From Deferribacteres bacterium (GTDB lineage: Bacteria > Zhuqueibacterota > Zhuqueibacteria > Zhuqueibacterales > Geothermadaptataceae): DNA of 64,000 bases. Where the stretch lies: positions 434,001 to 498,000 of the forward strand of contig JACKDE010000003.1 of NCBI GenBank assembly GCA_020633675.1, read 5' to 3'. A program made the position numbers and the translations under genes. The notes beneath the pieces are model-generated. The model worked only from the letters and a program-made list of their open reading frames with translations, was not told the origin of the DNA and did not search any database. This document shows, in pieces, positions 34,412 to 43,793 of the stretch (position 1 is its first letter; each line of letters starts with the position of its first letter).

Positions 34412-35524
34412 TTATTGTGATTGTTCTTTTATCAGTTGGTTTACTTGGACAAACCGGAAGCCCTGCTCACTCAGCACCGGCATCACTTTGTGCAAAACAG
34501 CCAATGTATTTGGCCGCGGGTGGCCAATAGCGATGGCATGGCCATTTTTTGCCGCAACATCTGCCAATGCAAACATTTTTTTCTCGATTTCTTCGACTTC
34601 ATCGACCGGATCAAGGAACAAATCATTCTCAAGCGCCGGCACATGCCGTTTTCGCGCCATCGCATAAGCGATGGATTCGGTGGAAGTACGGCTATCGATG
34701 AAGAAGTAATCGTCCTTGCGCAATGCTTTGAATGCGGCATCCAGCAGCAGGCTATCTGTTGTGGCTTTGGAGCCCATATGATTGTTGATACCCTTGGCGA
34801 ACGGTACAGCCTTCACGGCTTTTTCGATGCGCTTGCTGATTTCTTTTGGTTCATATTTGGTCAGCAAGGTAAATTCGCCATCTTCCACCGGGCCTTGTTG
34901 TGGCTCCATCGGAATGTGAATCATCACAGCCTTGTCCATTTTGCCCAGCAACTCGGCAATTTCTACCGAATACGATAGGCCCGGAATAATCGAATAGGTA
35001 ATCTCGAAAGGCAAATCGATAAGTGCCTGCACAGTCTCGTTGCGATGGTAGCCAAAATCATCGATAATGATGGCAATTTCCGCGTTGGTGCGGTGCAAGG
35101 TGGTATCCGGAATGAACCAGATGTTGCGAAGTTGCTCATTTTCAAGGGTAAAGGCAAGCGACATTTTACCGGTTGATTCGGCTTTGCCTTGTTCAATTTT
35201 TCCACCTTTTTCAGCAATCACACGCGACAATTTTTGATAAATGAGCAGGGGGTGCATTTCAGCCGGCAGCCGGACATTGAGCGTTTTGCCTTGCTGCGAT
35301 ATCCAGCTTGACGAAATGCCATAGCTGTTGAGTGTGGCTTTCACGTCGATTGCGGGAACCGTGACTTTACGAGTGCCATTGCGCGAGGCGAGACTCGGCA
35401 AACCCACTTCGAGCACGTAGCCCGTCACCACAAGAATCGACAGAAAGATAGCGAGGGTCGAAACCAGCCGTGAAAAGAAACTTTTGCGAGGTGGCGTTTT
35501 TTTACGTGTTCTTTTCTTTGTCAT
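34412..35524 (-). CDS. Divergent polysaccharide deacetylase (YibQ/DUF610 family)
   Basis: A 370-residue protein starting at MTKKRTRKKT; an upstream in-frame start at 35569 would overlap the preceding gene and is rejected. A basic N-terminus is followed by one membrane helix (about 20-40), so the rest faces the periplasm. From about residue 155 the protein follows the divergent polysaccharide deacetylase domain: AIIIDDFGYH, DLPFEITYSIIPG, MIHIPMEPQQG, GINNHMGSKAT, FFIDSRTS and AIAIGHPRPNT. The metal-site Asp/His residues of the family appear kept. It probably acts on a cell-wall glycan. It starts 11 bases after the lipoprotein gene and is probably co-transcribed with it. Confidence 0.87.
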   Translation of the reverse strand: MTKKRTRKKTPPRKSFFSRLVSTLAIFLSILVVTGYVLEVGLPSLASRNGTRKVTVPAIDVKATLNSYGISSSWISQQGKTLNVRLPAEMHPLLIYQKLSRVIAEKGGKIEQGKAESTGKMSLAFTLENEQLRNIWFIPDTTLHRTNAEIAIIIDDFGYHRNETVQALIDLPFEITYSIIPGLSYSVEIAELLGKMDKAVMIHIPMEPQQGPVEDGEFTLLTKYEPKEISKRIEKAVKAVPFAKGINNHMGSKATTDSLLLDAAFKALRKDDYFFIDSRTSTESIAYAMARKRHVPALENDLFLDPVDEVEEIEKKMFALADVAAKNGHAIAIGHPRPNTLAVLHKVMPVLSEQGFRFVQVNQLIKEQSQ

Positions 35525-35535
35525 AAAATTGATAT

Positions 35536-36147
35536 TTAGTTTCCGTAAACAGCCTTTAGCGTACTCCACGTCGGCTCATCGCCGACAGCCACATCTTCCC
35601 ACCGGTAGATTGCCCAATCGCCAAAAGAGTCGACGCCCATATTAAAGCGTGCCTGGCCGGCAACCACGGCCGGGACGCCTTTATCTTGTTGTGTGTGCTT
35701 GACGGTCAGAGTGTAATTTTCGACGAACAGGGCGGAATCAGCAAACTGTGTGGATTGCACAACTTGCAGATTTAATATATGCAGCGAATCTGGAGGAATA
35801 AGTGCCCGGAGTTGGCTGAAGTAACTTTTTTCGTTATCCTTTGTCCAGCGCTCGAACAAACCCGGATTTTCTGAAGCGACGCCGGCATCCGCAATGAACC
35901 GAAATCCTTGCGGCAAGCGGGTGGAATCTCCGAGGCAACGCAAATAGTTTTCCAGGTTTTGTTCCAAAATGGCATTGCGCAAGTTGATCAATACCACCTC
36001 CGGCGTTCTGGGTGGAATAAAGGACAGGCTCCCTTCACTCGGTGCTTCAGGTTCACGGGTCGCAAATGGATTGGTACATGCGCAAAGAAGCGCACATACA
36101 GCAATGGGGAACTTTATCAAATAGCGGCTTCGTTTGAGCCTGACCAT
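35536..36147 (-). CDS. Unknown lipoprotein (203 aa)
   Basis: The N-terminus has Arg/Lys residues, a hydrophobic stretch and a lipobox ending LCAC (C24), so the mature protein is probably lipid-anchored. The rest (about 45-203) is a single mixed alpha/beta domain with strands such as NYTLTVKHTQQ and ARFNMGVDSFGDWAIYRWED, giving an NTF2/SnoaL-like impression; that is only an impression. No catalytic motif stands out. It is followed after 11 bases by the YibQ-like deacetylase and precedes it in the same transcript, suggesting a shared envelope task. Function unknown. Confidence 0.75.
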   Translation of the reverse strand: MVRLKRSRYLIKFPIAVCALLCACTNPFATREPEAPSEGSLSFIPPRTPEVVLINLRNAILEQNLENYLRCLGDSTRLPQGFRFIADAGVASENPGLFERWTKDNEKSYFSQLRALIPPDSLHILNLQVVQSTQFADSALFVENYTLTVKHTQQDKGVPAVVAGQARFNMGVDSFGDWAIYRWEDVAVGDEPTWSTLKAVYGN

Positions 36148-36377
36148 AAAAGCGATACGATTTATTTTAACAGAAATTCAAAAAAGCACGGACTTGAAAT
36201 TTTGGGCCGCATGCGGTCGAAGAGGTATGTTTTGAACACCATTCAATATCTCTACAATCCTGTTTCGACTGCATTTTCTACAAAGACCACAACCTTCCAT
36301 CACGTTCGAATTAACTGTTAATATATCGTATTCTCAATACGTTAGCAAGGAAAAACGGGCATGTGCAACAATCGCTC

Positions 36378-38408
36378 TTAGCGCATGTAGATCATTTTGC
36401 GAACAGCAGTAAATGACCCGGCTTGCATTTTGGTAAAATAAACTCCTGATGCCACAGCTTTACCGTTGCCGTCCATGCCACCCCAGTGTTCCTCATAGCT
36501 GCCTGTTGCAAGCTCCTGATCCAGCAGAGTGGTGACTTGCTGGCCATCGATTGTGTAAATTTCCAGCGTGACATGCGCTTTGTGGGGTACGGAAAAAGGA
36601 ATGACGGTGCCGGCGTTGAACGGATTCGGATAATTTTGCTGCAACTCAAAATGCTCCGGAACACCACTTTCCGTTTCGGTTGCTACCGCAGAAGCCACTG
36701 TAAAATCATCGAGACTACGTGGCATGAGCTGATAGCCACTATTGTATGGCGCTGTACCATCGAACTGCGTTACAATACCGGTGATATTGACGACACCTTG
36801 CAGGGCTGCCGTGCCGGCTATATCCGTGTCGCCATCGATGCGCATGACACAGGAACCGGAGCCATCATCGATGGAAAGATTGGCATTGGCGCCTGTTGGT
36901 GGAAATCGTCCAGTGATGGTCGCTCCGACAATGGTCACCAGTTGTCCTTCGAATTGTTCGCCATCCTGGGCGAGCTGGCCTGTGGAGGCTTGCAGGGGCG
37001 CCGGGAACGGCTTAAGCCCGAGACGCGTGACCGAGTATGGGATGATTTGGGATAGGCCATTAAAAGTGTTGATCGTGCCGGTCACCTCGAATTCGAATGC
37101 GAACGCTGGAATGACTTTGCCGACAAAAAGCGAACCAAAGACGGCAATACCGCCTGTATCATCTTGAATATAGCCGGGACCGCTGCTGCCGAACTGTGGC
37201 CCGGCAGTGGCTACACCGCGGACCGTCACATTGGTTTCGCCGAGCCTGCGCGGCAAGCCATTTGCGATATTCTCATGCAAATCTGCGATCGCAACCGCCT
37301 CGACCTCTGGAGCTGTGTACTGACCAGGCGAATTGATCCATATAGGGCTGGACCAGAGAAAATCACCATCTTCCTGCACTAATTTGACGAAATAATAGCT
37401 TTCGCCAAAACTTGCAGAGTCGCTCGTGTCCCAGGTAAAATCGGTGCTGCGTGGCTCGAAACGCCGGATAAGCAGGCCATTTTTATACAATTGTGCCGAT
37501 AGAAATGGGCTTTCGGCGTGGGCCGAGACAGTGAATTTCACGGCATTGTCATCGTTCTCAAACTGCTCGCCCATCCAGTGGTCATCTGCTGTAAATTCAG
37601 TCAGATACATGCGATCACTGGCAGGACTGGCTTCGAATGCAAAGGTTCTATGATTCTGATAGGCTTCTAAAATGTGTGTTTTGGTCAGGCTATCTGCCAA
37701 GATACCGGTCAGGTAAATATCGCCGGCCGTGGAGATGTTGTCGCCGTAGCGGCTGGCATGGTTGTCCTGATCGCCGACGGCACCGAGATGCCAGCCATTT
37801 TTAAGCGCCAATAGATAATAATACTCATAATCTGAGGAGCGTCGGCCATTGATGACCTCCAACGCTTTGATTTGCAAATCGACCGGCTGAAAATACGCCA
37901 GATCATTGAAATTGCTGTTACCATTCTCGGTCGTCGGATGGTTGAATTGCGCCAACAATTCATTGTCAATTAAAAACTGATAAGCAGACTGCAAATTATA
38001 GCGGGTATCGTTATCGCTGATATTGTCGGCACGCATCAACGGTTCAAAAATGTTCATATGGCCATAGCCCGAGCTGCCGAGGCTGCCCAGCTCCTGCCCA
38101 GCGATCGCAACGAATTGGCTGTCCTGATTGTCATACAACTGCGAAGCCGCCCGCACTAACTGATAGTTGCTTTCGGACAGGCCATTGGTGTGATCCGTGA
38201 TCGCCATAAAATCGATTTTCGCGACATTTTTCGCATATGCATAGGCTGCGGCAGGGGTTTTCGCACCGGATTGCGCATCCCATGAAAAGATAGAATGCTG
38301 GTGCAGATCACCAAAATAGACCTGATAATTTTGTGCGTTCACCGTCGCTGCCAGAGCAAGGCTGACAATGATGATGAACTTACGAGCAGCTAACTGAGCT
38401 AATTTCAT
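36378..38408 (-). CDS. Secreted PHP/DUF3604-type protein with type IX-like C-terminal domain
   Basis: A 676-residue protein with a signal peptide (cleavage near ATVNA, residue 25). A PHP-like metallo-domain begins GDLHQHS (H36, H38), followed by MAITDHTNG and GYGHMNIFE, the metal-binding His/Asp pattern of DUF3604/PHP hydrolases. The middle (about 390-570) has beta-rich regions, one OB-like (TVRGVATAGPQ... IQDDTGGIAVFG). The end, QQNYPNPFNAGTVIPFSVP through SGVYFTKMQAGSF to KMIYMR, is the FlgD-like/type IX sorting-type domain. It is probably exported across the outer membrane, if this organism has that system. Substrate unknown; phosphoester hydrolysis is usual for PHP folds. Confidence 0.86.
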   Translation of the reverse strand: MKLAQLAARKFIIIVSLALAATVNAQNYQVYFGDLHQHSIFSWDAQSGAKTPAAAYAYAKNVAKIDFMAITDHTNGLSESNYQLVRAASQLYDNQDSQFVAIAGQELGSLGSSGYGHMNIFEPLMRADNISDNDTRYNLQSAYQFLIDNELLAQFNHPTTENGNSNFNDLAYFQPVDLQIKALEVINGRRSSDYEYYYLLALKNGWHLGAVGDQDNHASRYGDNISTAGDIYLTGILADSLTKTHILEAYQNHRTFAFEASPASDRMYLTEFTADDHWMGEQFENDDNAVKFTVSAHAESPFLSAQLYKNGLLIRRFEPRSTDFTWDTSDSASFGESYYFVKLVQEDGDFLWSSPIWINSPGQYTAPEVEAVAIADLHENIANGLPRRLGETNVTVRGVATAGPQFGSSGPGYIQDDTGGIAVFGSLFVGKVIPAFAFEFEVTGTINTFNGLSQIIPYSVTRLGLKPFPAPLQASTGQLAQDGEQFEGQLVTIVGATITGRFPPTGANANLSIDDGSGSCVMRIDGDTDIAGTAALQGVVNITGIVTQFDGTAPYNSGYQLMPRSLDDFTVASAVATETESGVPEHFELQQNYPNPFNAGTVIPFSVPHKAHVTLEIYTIDGQQVTTLLDQELATGSYEEHWGGMDGNGKAVASGVYFTKMQAGSFTAVRKMIYMR

Positions 38409-38474
38409 GAAGAAATCTCTCCAATATCATTTGAGAATTCTACGCAACCATTTTCTAATGCATTTCGACGATAA

Positions 38475-39806
38475 TCAATCGAGCATTTTTTCAATCACGG
38501 TGCGGCCCTCTGTGGCTTCCTGCAGGCCAAAGAGGGCACCGATAGTTGCAAACAAATCGGTGGATTGCAGATAGCCGATATTTCCATTCGCCGCAATGCC
38601 AGGGCCGGCCGCGATGAAACCTGCCAGCATCTCCGGTTTGTTCGGCAAATAGCCGTGGGTGGATTTGCTTGATGCGGGGATTGTCAATTCGCCTTGCGAG
38701 CTACTGCCAAACGCATAGCCAGGTTTTGCCTCAAACATGACCTCGGCATTCGGATCCCCTCCCAAGGAATCGATTTGCGCGCGGTAAAATACAGACTCGA
38801 TGCCCTGATGCCGTGCAAGGCTATCCGCAATGTTCAACACAGCAGCGCGGGCGTTGGCATCGCTTGTATCTCGCAGAATGATAGAGCAAGCCCCACCAGC
38901 AGGTACGATCATCGCACGCCAATTGGTTGAATTGGATGCTGGCTCAAGTAAACCGGCCTCGGCAAGCAAAACACCGGGATTGATTTGCCAGGAAATATCC
39001 GCGTGGCCGTGATCGGAAACGATCATAAAAATTGTGCGCTCAAAAATGCCGGCATCGCGCGCCGCCTGAACAATGCGGCCGATCTGTTTGTCCTGCATTT
39101 CAGCCGTCGCATTGGCTTCCGGGGAAAACTTGCCATGCAAATGCTGCAAATAGTCAAAATGCGAATAATGCAACAGCAGCAGATTAGGGCGGTATTTTTT
39201 AAGCAGATAAATGGCAGCATCGGTTTTAACGGTATCGCTCTCAAAGTACTTCTCGAGTGGCGCGCCGATATAGGCACGCAGACTATCAATCAAGCCGGGT
39301 GTTGAGACCTGCAATTGTTTTTGCAGACGCACTGCATCGTTGCCCTTGTCAGCATCCCACCACACTTCCGGAATCAGCCAGTCAATCGGCTCTTCAACCG
39401 TTACCGGCCAAAAGACCGCAGCACTGGAAAGTCCGTTGCGTCTAAATATTCGCCAAATCGGTGTGCTTTGATAGAAATTGCCAGAGACGACAGGCCTGCG
39501 TTCACCATCAAAATAGTAGCTGTTTGCATAAATGCCATGCTCTTTCGGCAAAACGCCGGTTGCCATCGATGCGTGCGCAGGGTAGGTTAACGAAGGATAG
39601 ACCGACTGCATGCCGTCGCTATAAACGCCGCGCGACATGAGCTCGCGCAAATTCGGCAGCGCCAGACCATGCTTTTCTGCTTCGAGGTAATATGCCGGCG
39701 GCAGCCCGTCCATGGAAATGATGACAAGATGCTGCTTGTCCGCAGGATGTTTTTCGCAAGATAGCAACGGCAACAACATGAAAATCAGTATGCTGATGCC
39801 CAACAT
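38475..39806 (-). CDS. Alkaline phosphatase-fold phosphodiesterase/nucleotide pyrophosphatase lipoprotein
   Basis: A 443-residue lipoprotein with lipobox LLSC (C17). It is a type I phosphodiesterase/nucleotide pyrophosphatase: metal Asp D33 in IISMDGLPP, nucleophile T74 in YPSLTYPAHASMATG, and MIVSDHGHADI near residue 263 for the second metal site. These enzymes hydrolyse phosphodiester or pyrophosphate bonds in nucleotides or lipids outside the cytoplasm. The length is usual. It lies just upstream (in minus-strand order) of the DUF3604 protein, 66 bases apart, and both may work on extracellular phosphate esters; that link is inference. Confidence 0.9.
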   Translation of the reverse strand: MLGISILIFMLLPLLSCEKHPADKQHLVIISMDGLPPAYYLEAEKHGLALPNLRELMSRGVYSDGMQSVYPSLTYPAHASMATGVLPKEHGIYANSYYFDGERRPVVSGNFYQSTPIWRIFRRNGLSSAAVFWPVTVEEPIDWLIPEVWWDADKGNDAVRLQKQLQVSTPGLIDSLRAYIGAPLEKYFESDTVKTDAAIYLLKKYRPNLLLLHYSHFDYLQHLHGKFSPEANATAEMQDKQIGRIVQAARDAGIFERTIFMIVSDHGHADISWQINPGVLLAEAGLLEPASNSTNWRAMIVPAGGACSIILRDTSDANARAAVLNIADSLARHQGIESVFYRAQIDSLGGDPNAEVMFEAKPGYAFGSSSQGELTIPASSKSTHGYLPNKPEMLAGFIAAGPGIAANGNIGYLQSTDLFATIGALFGLQEATEGRTVIEKMLD

Positions 39807-39864
39807 GCGTCGCCAGCCATTCCCTTGTTCGGCAAAAATGAATTGAGTTGAATGTAAAAAAAAA

Positions 39865-41301
39865 CTAATCAGTTGACATCACCACAGATTTGGTTTCCAT
39901 GTAATAATCGAGCGCTTCATCGCCGTGCTCCTTGCCGAGGCCGCTTTGTTTTGCTCCGCCAAATGGCATTTCATCGAAAATGGTTTGAGCCGAATTCACC
40001 CAGGTATACCCGGCTTCGAGACGCTCTGCCGCTTCGTTGGCGCGTTTGAGGTCACGCGTCCAAATTGAAGAGCCGAGACCATATATCGAGTTGTTGGCTT
40101 TTTCCAGTGCTTCTTCAAAATCGCGCACACGGATAATCGGCAGTGCCGGCCCGAACACCTCTTCGGTCAGCATGCGCGAAGACGCATCAACATCGGTAAC
40201 CAACGTCGGCAAATAAAAGTGCCCCTTGGCGTATTCCGCGCCATCCGGGCGGCTACCACCGATCAGTACTCGCGCCCCCTTGTCGACGGCGTCCTGTACC
40301 TGCGACTCAACTTCATCCCGCTGGTTGGCCGAATGCAGCGGGCCGATAATCGTACCCGGCGTCAGGCCGTTGCCAATACGGAGTTTCTTGACTTTTTCAA
40401 CCAGCTTTTCGATGAAGTCATCGGCAATGCTGTCGAAAAGGTACAATCGCTTGATCGCCAAACATGCCTGTCCGCAGTTAAAAAAGCGCCCGACCGAGGC
40501 TGCGCTTACGGCACGATCGATGTCAGCATCATCACAAACAATCATCGGATCGCTGCCGCCGAGCTCGAGTGTAACTCGTTTGACCGTGTCTGCAGCGAGG
40601 CGCATAACCTGCTTGCCGACAGGTGTTGAGCCGGTAAATCCCACCTTGGCTACCTGAGGGTGCAATACGATTTCCTCGCCGACTTCATTGCCTGTGCCCG
40701 GCACACAATTGAGCACACCTTTGGGCAAACCAGCGTGCTGGAATAGCTCGATACATTTTGTGGCCGTCACCGGCGTGGTGTTGGCAGGCTTGACCACAAA
40801 CGTGTTGCCGGCCAGCAGTCCCGGCGCGATTTTATTCCCCATCAGCGCCACAGGAAAATTCCATGGTACAATCGCACCACACACACCAAGCGGTTTTTTG
40901 ATAATCATACCGTATTTGTTTTTATCGAGCAGCGGTACATAGCCCCCTCTTACGCTTTTCGCCAGGCCGGCATAATGTTCGATCGTATGAACAAAGCGCC
41001 GGATTTCCAGCATGCCCTCCCGCATTGGCTTGCCTTGCTCTTTCACCAGCGATGTTGCAAGCTCCTTCTCATTTTCCTTGATCAAATGAGCGGCTTTAAA
41101 GAGTATTTCGCCACGCTGCGAAAAGGGCATCCTGGACCAGGATGCAAATGCCTCGCGCGCGACTTCCACAGCCATACGCACGTCATCTTTTGTGCTCATC
41201 ACAACCTGTTCCACCACCTCGCCTGTTGCGGGATTGCATATATTATCGATATGGGTAGATTTCGATTGGATATATTCACCATTGATAAACATGTTGATCA
41301 T
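39865..41301 (-). CDS. NAD(P)-dependent aldehyde dehydrogenase (succinate-semialdehyde type)
   Basis: A 478-residue aldehyde dehydrogenase. The start at 41301 is chosen because GGAGG (41312-41316) precedes it; an upstream in-frame start at 41430 would add 43 non-family residues. Motifs: PWNFPVAL near residue 148-155, GFTGSTPVGK, VTLELGGSDP with the general-base Glu, and CGQAC with catalytic C280. The C-terminal EEVFGPALPI and MPFGGAKQSGLGKEHG are also present. It oxidises an aldehyde to an acid with NAD or NADP. The sequence is of the succinate-semialdehyde/glycolaldehyde dehydrogenase style; exact substrate is not decided by context. No signal peptide. Confidence 0.93.
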   Translation of the reverse strand: MINMFINGEYIQSKSTHIDNICNPATGEVVEQVVMSTKDDVRMAVEVAREAFASWSRMPFSQRGEILFKAAHLIKENEKELATSLVKEQGKPMREGMLEIRRFVHTIEHYAGLAKSVRGGYVPLLDKNKYGMIIKKPLGVCGAIVPWNFPVALMGNKIAPGLLAGNTFVVKPANTTPVTATKCIELFQHAGLPKGVLNCVPGTGNEVGEEIVLHPQVAKVGFTGSTPVGKQVMRLAADTVKRVTLELGGSDPMIVCDDADIDRAVSAASVGRFFNCGQACLAIKRLYLFDSIADDFIEKLVEKVKKLRIGNGLTPGTIIGPLHSANQRDEVESQVQDAVDKGARVLIGGSRPDGAEYAKGHFYLPTLVTDVDASSRMLTEEVFGPALPIIRVRDFEEALEKANNSIYGLGSSIWTRDLKRANEAAERLEAGYTWVNSAQTIFDEMPFGGAKQSGLGKEHGDEALDYYMETKSVVMSTD

Positions 41302-41444
41302 TGCGGAATAGCCTCCAAATTCGGCAGTGGAAATCGTGACTCTAAGTGTTGCTGTGAAAGCCTGGGCTTTTTGGGTGTGTAATTTAAGAAACAAACGACG
41401 AAACCCAAGCATTTTCTGGCAAGGTGCCACTGTTGCTCGCAGGC

Positions 41445-41483
41445 AAAAAAAAGCCCAATCACTTCATATTGAAACGATTGGGC
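41445..41483 (-). terminator. Rho-independent terminator after the 337-aa gene
   Basis: GCCCAATC (41453-41460) and GATTGGGC (41476-41483) form a perfect 8-bp stem. On the minus strand it is followed by eight T (41445-41452 on the + strand are A). It sits 21 bases after the stop of the 337-residue gene. Confidence 0.88.
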
Positions 41484-41503
41484 GCATGGATCGAGTTGCA
41501 ATT

Positions 41504-42517
41504 TTAATTGGCATGAGCCTTGGCTTCGACACGCACACCGCTGCTTTCAAGTGCTTTCATCGCTCTTTCGTAAGCAGCCATTGCAGAGTCCACTTTGACT
41601 TCGCGCATGTATTTCATGGCTTCGAGCTGTTTTAACGACAGCAGTGCCTTAACGTTCGCACGTTCAGCATCCTTCATCTCGGCTTTGCGCTGCATCATCT
41701 GTTCAAGCGAGATCAATTCCATTCGGACGCGCCGCATTTCGCGTGCGACTTCCTGCTGCAAATCTTTCTCCCAATGCACCATTTTGCCCTTTTCAAGCTG
41801 TTCAATTTCCATACTCAGATTTCGGATTGCTTCGCGTTTCAGGCGCATTTTAACAGTCGGGTCGATGGCGATCTTCAAGCCGTTATCGTTGCGAAAGCGC
41901 AAATATCTGCTCAGCTCCTTTGCATCATCGCCGCTGCTTCTGGCTATCGACCGCTGCAATTTCTCGTTAAACTCGCACATCGATTTCAGGCGCTCTCCTA
42001 CCTCAACAAGTTGGTCGGGGCGAACAGGTCTCGGTACGGGTGGCATTACATGCACAACAGGAACGTTCGGTATCTCCGGAATAGCAATATCCGGGATATC
42101 GGCATTCGCGATGACGGCAGTATCCGGCATCGTATACACTTTGAACTCATAGTCGTATTTGGCAGAATCGTTTTTAAATTCAATTTGGGGAATTTCGTTC
42201 AAGTACAAAATGGCTTGTACCTGATCTGGATTGAGCTTGGCATTGCTCTGACTCAAGTTCAAAATATTCGCAGCAACTGTCTCAACCTTTTCTGGTGCAA
42301 CTTGCTGATCGCGGACGTCATTGCTAAACTTTGCGTACATTTCCTTGATCGCGCCGCGATCTTTTTCGTTTGGCACCATCGCCAGCAATTTGTCGCCAAG
42401 TAGGTCAAGCGAGTAACCTAAAACGTCTTCTTTATAATTATTGTAAAGCCAAATGCCGCCGGTCACCACCACCAGCAACACGACGTACACCCCGATATCT
42501 TTTATCATTTGACGCAT
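41504..42517 (-). CDS. Unknown membrane-anchored coiled-coil protein
   Basis: A 337-residue protein not recognised. One membrane helix occupies about residues 9-25 ([16 protein letters not shown]), and the rest is mostly helical and charged. A proline-rich linker ([19 protein letters not shown]) lies near 145-175. The C-terminal half, about 180-330, is Glu/Lys/Arg/Met-rich with heptad character, suggesting a coiled coil. The start has GAGGAG eight bases upstream, and the gene is closed by its own terminator. It lies 80 bases after the barrel gene on the same strand and may share its transcript. Function unknown; a periplasmic structural or scaffold role would suit its form. Confidence 0.75.
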
Positions 42518-42597
42518 GACGACAACTCCTCACAGTAAAAACATCCTGATCTGTATCAAGTAAGACGTTTTGAATCCGCATTTGGTTTATCACTTTT

Positions 42598-43695
42598 TTA
42601 AAATCGCAACTCGGTACCAATGCTTACTTCAAATCCACTCAGATCCGTTTCGTTCAGCAAGCTGCCCGAATAAAGCATCAATCGCACGGGAATTGTTAAA
42701 AGCCGCGAAACTGCAATCTCCGGCATTATCCCAAGTCCTAAAAGCTTTGCCCCCGAGAAGGGCGAACTGGTTTCTTCGAAAAAGCGTCCTTCCGCCAGGA
42801 TACGGAAATGCAGATTTCGCCGGAAACGCATGCGATAGTGCGCCATAAACTCGAATTGATTCGGGGTGGTCTTTTCGCTCTCTTCAACCAAAGCGCCGGC
42901 CTGCACCAGCTGATTTTTGGCTCGAGAGCGATAGCTGGCAAAAAACCATAATTCATTGAAGTCAAAAAATTTGCGAAATTGCAGATTAAAAGTCAGTTTA
43001 TTGCCAGAGTTAAAAATCTCAAAACCAGCGATTTTATCGGCGCGGTAGCTGGAAAAGGTCAAATCCGTGCTGAGCGTGGCTGTTGGTGTAAGGCGGAAAT
43101 CCATGCCAGCGGTAGCAAGCATTTCATCTCCGGGCTCGTACTCGCCCGGGAAAACTGCCAGCGGCTTGAAGGCATTGCGGCGTTGGTAGGTGGCGCCGAG
43201 CCCGGCCACCACATTATCGCTCAGCGGAATGGCCCAGGTGATTCCGGGCGCAAAGCCAAAACCCTCGCCAAAATTCGGCACACGAAAGCGAAACACAGAG
43301 TAACTGATCAGACTGGAGCTGATAAACTCATCAACTGTCAGCTCCTTTTTACCACTCGGCAAATTAATACCCAAGCTCAAAAACAGATTGGCTTTCTCGA
43401 TGTGATAGGTGAGCATCAATTGCGTATCGGTGAAACTGCCTATGCCCGGAACGTCGTCGCCCGAGACATTGGCACGGTTGGCGTGCAGCGAAAGATTGAA
43501 ATTGTAGCCGAAGGGCAAATAGAGAAAAACCGGTGTGCTGATTTCATCCACGCTGCGATTATCTGCGATATCCCAGGTTTGGTAATAAGACGACAGGCTG
43601 AAGATGCGAGTTTGCTGCACATCCTGCAGCGACTCCTGCGCCCATATTGATGCGAAACTGCTAATAATCAAAATGATTATGAGGAACACCCTCAT
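42598..43695 (-). CDS. Predicted outer-membrane beta-barrel protein
   Basis: A 365-residue protein with a clear signal peptide ending SIWAQ (about residue 20). The rest is alternating amphipathic strands (YNFNLSLHANRANV, TDQLMLTYHI-like patterns, NKLTFNLQFRKFF, ELWFFASYRSRA), ending in IGTELRF with C-terminal Phe, the usual mark of barrel insertion. It resembles channel- or transporter-type barrels of unknown substrate. It is followed by the giant secreted protein's 3' end upstream on the minus strand, 98 bases away. It might be a translocation or attachment partner for that protein, but this is only proximity. Confidence 0.8.
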   Translation of the reverse strand: MRVFLIIILIISSFASIWAQESLQDVQQTRIFSLSSYYQTWDIADNRSVDEISTPVFLYLPFGYNFNLSLHANRANVSGDDVPGIGSFTDTQLMLTYHIEKANLFLSLGINLPSGKKELTVDEFISSSLISYSVFRFRVPNFGEGFGFAPGITWAIPLSDNVVAGLGATYQRRNAFKPLAVFPGEYEPGDEMLATAGMDFRLTPTATLSTDLTFSSYRADKIAGFEIFNSGNKLTFNLQFRKFFDFNELWFFASYRSRAKNQLVQAGALVEESEKTTPNQFEFMAHYRMRFRRNLHFRILAEGRFFEETSSPFSGAKLLGLGIMPEIAVSRLLTIPVRLMLYSGSLLNETDLSGFEVSIGTELRF

Positions 43696-43793
43696 GGCTT
43701 CTCCTGCTCTCTTGTTGAATCAACCGCCTGGAATAGCTGGCTTGTTTGTTTGCATTCCATTTTTTCCATCATTCAAAAAGGAAACCTTTGAAC

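Noticed and set aside
36316..36345. Small palindrome CGTATT/AATACG between the lipoprotein and DUF3604 genes.
   Set aside because: Only six base pairs, no T-run in either direction and no nearby promoter evidence.
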